Part shown: positions 1-3,300 of the stretch, one piece after another
How the letters are laid out: every line of letters begins with the position of its first letter
How positions within the stretch are numbered: the stretch's first letter is position 1
Source: Phycisphaerae bacterium
GTDB lineage: Bacteria > Planctomycetota > Phycisphaerae > UBA1845
Direction: 5' to 3'
DNA length: 5,543 nt
NCBI GenBank assembly: GCA_021604825.1
Contig: BQJS01000251.1
Location: 1-5,543 of the forward strand
Program-made: the position numbers and the translations under genes
Notes under the pieces: model-generated
What the model was told of the DNA's origin: nothing
Seen by the model: only the letters and a program-made list of their open reading frames with translations
The model's database searches: none

Positions 1-60
1 AGGGTGGGGGACTGATCATCATGCGAGGGGTCAATCAAAGTTTCGTCAGTCCCCCAGCCT
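1..60. repeat. 15-base imperfect inverted repeat (REP-like element, cut by left edge)
   Basis: Bases 1-15 (AGGGTGGGGGACTGA) and the reverse complement of 46-60 (AGGCTGGGGGACTGA) match at 14 of 15 positions, with 10 uninterrupted base pairs (6-15 with 46-55) around a 30-base spacer. The left arm begins at the first base, so the element may extend outside. It lies in the non-coding stretch behind the giant gene. The arrangement resembles paired REP or BIME sequences, or the end of a small mobile element. No transposase is in view. Confidence 0.6.
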
Positions 61-71
61 GAAGGCTGGGG
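52..71. terminator. 8-bp GC-rich hairpin downstream of the giant gene (REP-like; weak terminator candidate)
   Basis: CCCCAGCC at 52-59 and GGCTGGGG at 64-71 are perfect complements around a TGAA loop (TTCA in the transcript of the minus-strand gene). The hairpin starts about 57 bases after the stop codon. In the direction of transcription no T-run follows it, since the next bases are GACTGACGAAAC, so a classical intrinsic terminator is not well supported. The palindromic core AGCCTGAAGGCT looks like a dispersed REP core. Its left arm overlaps the longer inverted repeat, so the two structures cannot form at once. Confidence 0.45.
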
Positions 72-127
72 CACCCGCTGCCGGAAACGTGTTATCCAAT
101 TTGAGAAATCCGTAATCCAACTTTCTC

Positions 128-322
128 TTAGAAGTCCGCGAGATGTTCTTGAAACGCGGCGAAGTCTTCGACATCCACGTCGCCATCGCTGTCATCATCA
201 AATACCTGTCTGCACAGCGCAGAAGGTGGCGCGAATCCTCCGCCACCAATCGGCCCACTAAGGCACGTCGCGAACGCATCGTAGTCGTCGAGATCCACAT
301 CACCGTCGGCATCGAAATCTCC
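128..322 (-). other. C-terminal dockerin-like EF-hand pair
   Basis: Residues 1736-1799 plus the stop codon. Two 12-residue calcium loops are visible: D1737-x-D1739-x-D1741-G-D-V-D1745-x-x-D1748 and D1777-x-D1779-x-D1781-G-D-V-D1785-x-x-D1788. Each is followed by an aromatic-containing helix start (YDAFATCL and FAAFQEHL). They are separated by a Gly/Pro-rich linker with Cys at 1755 and 1772. This is the layout of a type I dockerin. In planctomycetes such sequences sit at the C-terminus of many non-cellulosomal secreted proteins, so a sorting or anchoring role is more likely than cellulosome assembly. No cohesin is in the window. Confidence 0.85.
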
Positions 323-3300
323 AGGCGGTGGAGCGTCACAGCCCAGCGCACAGGTCGATCCGTTGCCTTGATACACACCCGATTGCGAATCGCAGAATGC
401 CTCGTCGACGAACGTCTCGTCGATGCACGCTTCCGGACCGATGCAGCATGCCCCGTAGAGCGGGCACCCGTTTGAATCCACCATTTCGAGTTCCGGTGTT
501 GATGGGCAGAGATCGATACAATCAACCACACCGTCGGCATCCGTATCGTCGTCGGGCACACGGCACCCGCATTCGCCGGCTACAATCTTACCGGGATCCT
601 GCGGACACTCTTCGTTGCAGTTTGAAACGCCGTCCGAATCACTGTCGGTCGAGCATGTCGTACCGTTGCCTTGATATGATCCACCGGGAAACAACTCGCA
701 AGCGGCTTCGGTTCGGTTTGAGACGCAGTTGCCGAGTCCGAAGCAGCAGGCACCTTTGAAAGGACACCCTTCATTGTCAACGGCTTCGCTCAGTGGAGTC
801 GCTGGGCACGAATCCAAACAGTCGATCACGCCATCGCCATCGCTGTCGAGGACGTCGGACTGCCCACATCCGCAGATGCCCGGTTCGGTCTTGGTTCCAT
901 CGAGCGGGCATGATTCGCAGTTGTCGATCGCGCCGTCGCTGTCGGCATCCGGGTCGCATTCATCGGGTACGCTGTTGGAATCGCAATCGACGGTGGTGGC
1001 TGCATCGCAATCGTCGGGGATGCCGTTGTCGTTGCAGTCGGCGTCGCAATTGCTCGTGCAATAAAACGGACCGCCGTCAGCCGTACTCGATTCGCTGATC
1101 TCGCACTCATCGGGGATGCCGTCTGCGTTGCAATCCGTCGCACAGTTCGACTCGCAGAAGTACATCCCGCCCATCGTGGCGATACTGATTTCGCATTCGT
1201 CGGGCAGTCCGTTGGCGTTGCAGTCGTCGCTGGTCAGGTTGATGATGTCCAGATCGTCGAGCGTGCCGTTGTTGTTGCAGTCCTCACACTCGTCGGGAAT
1301 CTCGTTGGCGTTGTCGTCGAAACTGCCTCCCATCGATATGTCGAGATCGTCGGGGATACCGTTCGTATTGCAATCTTCGCACTCATCGGGGATGCCGTTT
1401 GAATTGGCGTCACCGCTCGTTTGATTGCCGAGGTCGATCACGTCGGGGATCGTATTGCCGTTGCAATCTTCGCACTCATCAGGAACATCATTGCCATCAA
1501 TGTCCACGCTCGTCGCACCGGCGATGTCACAGTCATCCGGCACACCGTTGGCGTTGCAGTCGCCCACCGGTAGATACGTGATGCTCACTGAAATCGACGA
1601 ACCTTGCGGGCACTCGTCCACAAACGCCGATGCAGTCATTACGATGGCGGCTGGTCCTGCGCCGACGATCTGATTGAACATCGCTGCGGACAACGTAATC
1701 TCATCCACATCTGCGGTCGGTGGGCAATCGCTGGCCATCCCGGTGAAGATTTCGCCGAGCGAGTCACCGTTCAGCTCGACCAAGACGGTTTCAACGGGCG
1801 ATGCAAGGTCCGCAATGGCTGAGAACGTCAGCGTCACAACGCCAACGGCGGGCCGCATGTCATTGACGATAAACTGAAGCGACCCAGCCCCACCAAACAC
1901 CGGCGACAACAGGAACGACGACTCAAACACCGGATCGAAATCTTCGCAAGCGTCTGGCGTACTGTTGGCGTTGCAGTCCGGTTTGTTTTCATCCGGGATA
2001 CCACTTCCGTCACAGTCGCTGCTCGTGCCACCGCTGATATCGCATTCGTCGGGGATGCCGTTGTCATTCAGATCGCCAGCGCATTCGGTCACGCAGAAGA
2101 ACGGTCCGCCCGGCGCACCACTGAATTCGTCTATTTCGCATTCATCTGGAATCGAATTGGCGTTGCAATCGGAACTGCTGTTTGAAACGATGTCGCAGCT
2201 GTCGGCGATGGCGTTCTGGTTGCAATCCGGCTCGCATTCATCGGGTACACCGTCGGCTGCGCAATCTTCACTCGAGCCCGAAGCGATGTCAGCCGCATCC
2301 GGGATGCCGTTGTTATTGCAATCCGGTTGACGCTCGTACGCGCCCATGTCCACGATGGGTGCAGCGCCGAGTCCTGTGTCCGCAACGACAGGATCGTCAG
2401 CGAAACGTGGCAGCGATTCGATATCGAACGTGTTGAGTGACTCATCGAAAGCGGCGGCATTGTCACCCGCATCGATACACGGCGACGACGGTGCCAACGA
2501 CGGCAGGTCGTCCAGCGTCCCGAAGAGATTGTCCGCCCCATCCGCATCAACGAACAGTGGATCGAGCGCGATATTCCCAACACCGCCCAGCCCCCCGCTG
2601 AGGTTCATCACACATGACGTATCGAGCGTCACCGTTCCTGCGTCTCGATAAATCTGACTGGCTTCACCCGTGCCCGCCAAGTCGCTGTTGGCCCAGATGA
2701 TGCTGTTTTGAATCGTCGCGTGCCCACCCGCAACCAGTGCGATCGCCCCGCCAAAATCGTCGGCCACGTTCGCCACGAAGGTGCAATTGACAACGTTCGG
2801 GGCTGCAGTCGATGACACGTGAAGCGCGGCCCCGTTCGCTTCGGCGCTTCCCCCGTTGTCCATATTGTCCGTCAGGTTTCCCGCAAAGACGCAGTTTTGC
2901 AGCGTCGGCGAGCTCTGCGAAGAGATGAACATCGCTCCACCCACGCCACCGCCGGAATCAAACGCCGCAACGTTTCCAAAGAATCGGCAGCGGTCAAACA
3001 CACCACTGCTCGACGTCACAAAATACACCGCGCCTCCGAACGCTGACGTATTTTCAACAAACTGCGTCGCCACAAACTCGACGTCACTGTTTTGGCACCG
3101 CACCGCACCGGCACTCGCACGATTGCCTTTGATCTGGCAGTTGTGGACGACAATCGAGCTATTAACGATCCGAATTGCCGACCCCGAATTGTCAGGACTG
3201 GATCCGTCAGCCACGCCGCCCGTGATGGTGAAACCGTCCAGCACCGGAGCGTTTGCAAGAGTGTCGGCCACCACAACGTGGTAACTGTTCTCTGTGGTGA

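Noticed and set aside
46..561. Minus-strand open frame of 171 codons overlapping the 3' end of the giant gene
   Set aside because: It is out of frame with the giant gene, Arg/Ser/Thr-rich with no recognisable domain, and explained by the GC-rich codon use of the Asp-rich repeats.
328..759. Plus-strand open frame of 143 codons, and another at 3713-4162 of 149 codons
   Set aside because: Both are antisense to well-defined domains (the Cys-rich modules; block B and the first beta-sandwich) and have basic, low-information translations typical of shadow frames.
1116..1424. Plus-strand open frame with a periodic S-S-G-[IMS]-P-[LF]-x-L-Q-S pattern, echoed at 1965-2330, 3477-3716 and 4320-4583
   Set aside because: The periodicity is the mirror image of the antisense D-x-N-x-N repeat codons. 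There is no ribosome binding site or independent domain, and the sense strand is convincingly coding.
1187..1561. CRISPR array, because of regularly spaced near-identical short segments
   Set aside because: The period is 93 bases, a multiple of three in frame with the coding sequence, and the 'spacers' are also conserved coding repeat sequence.
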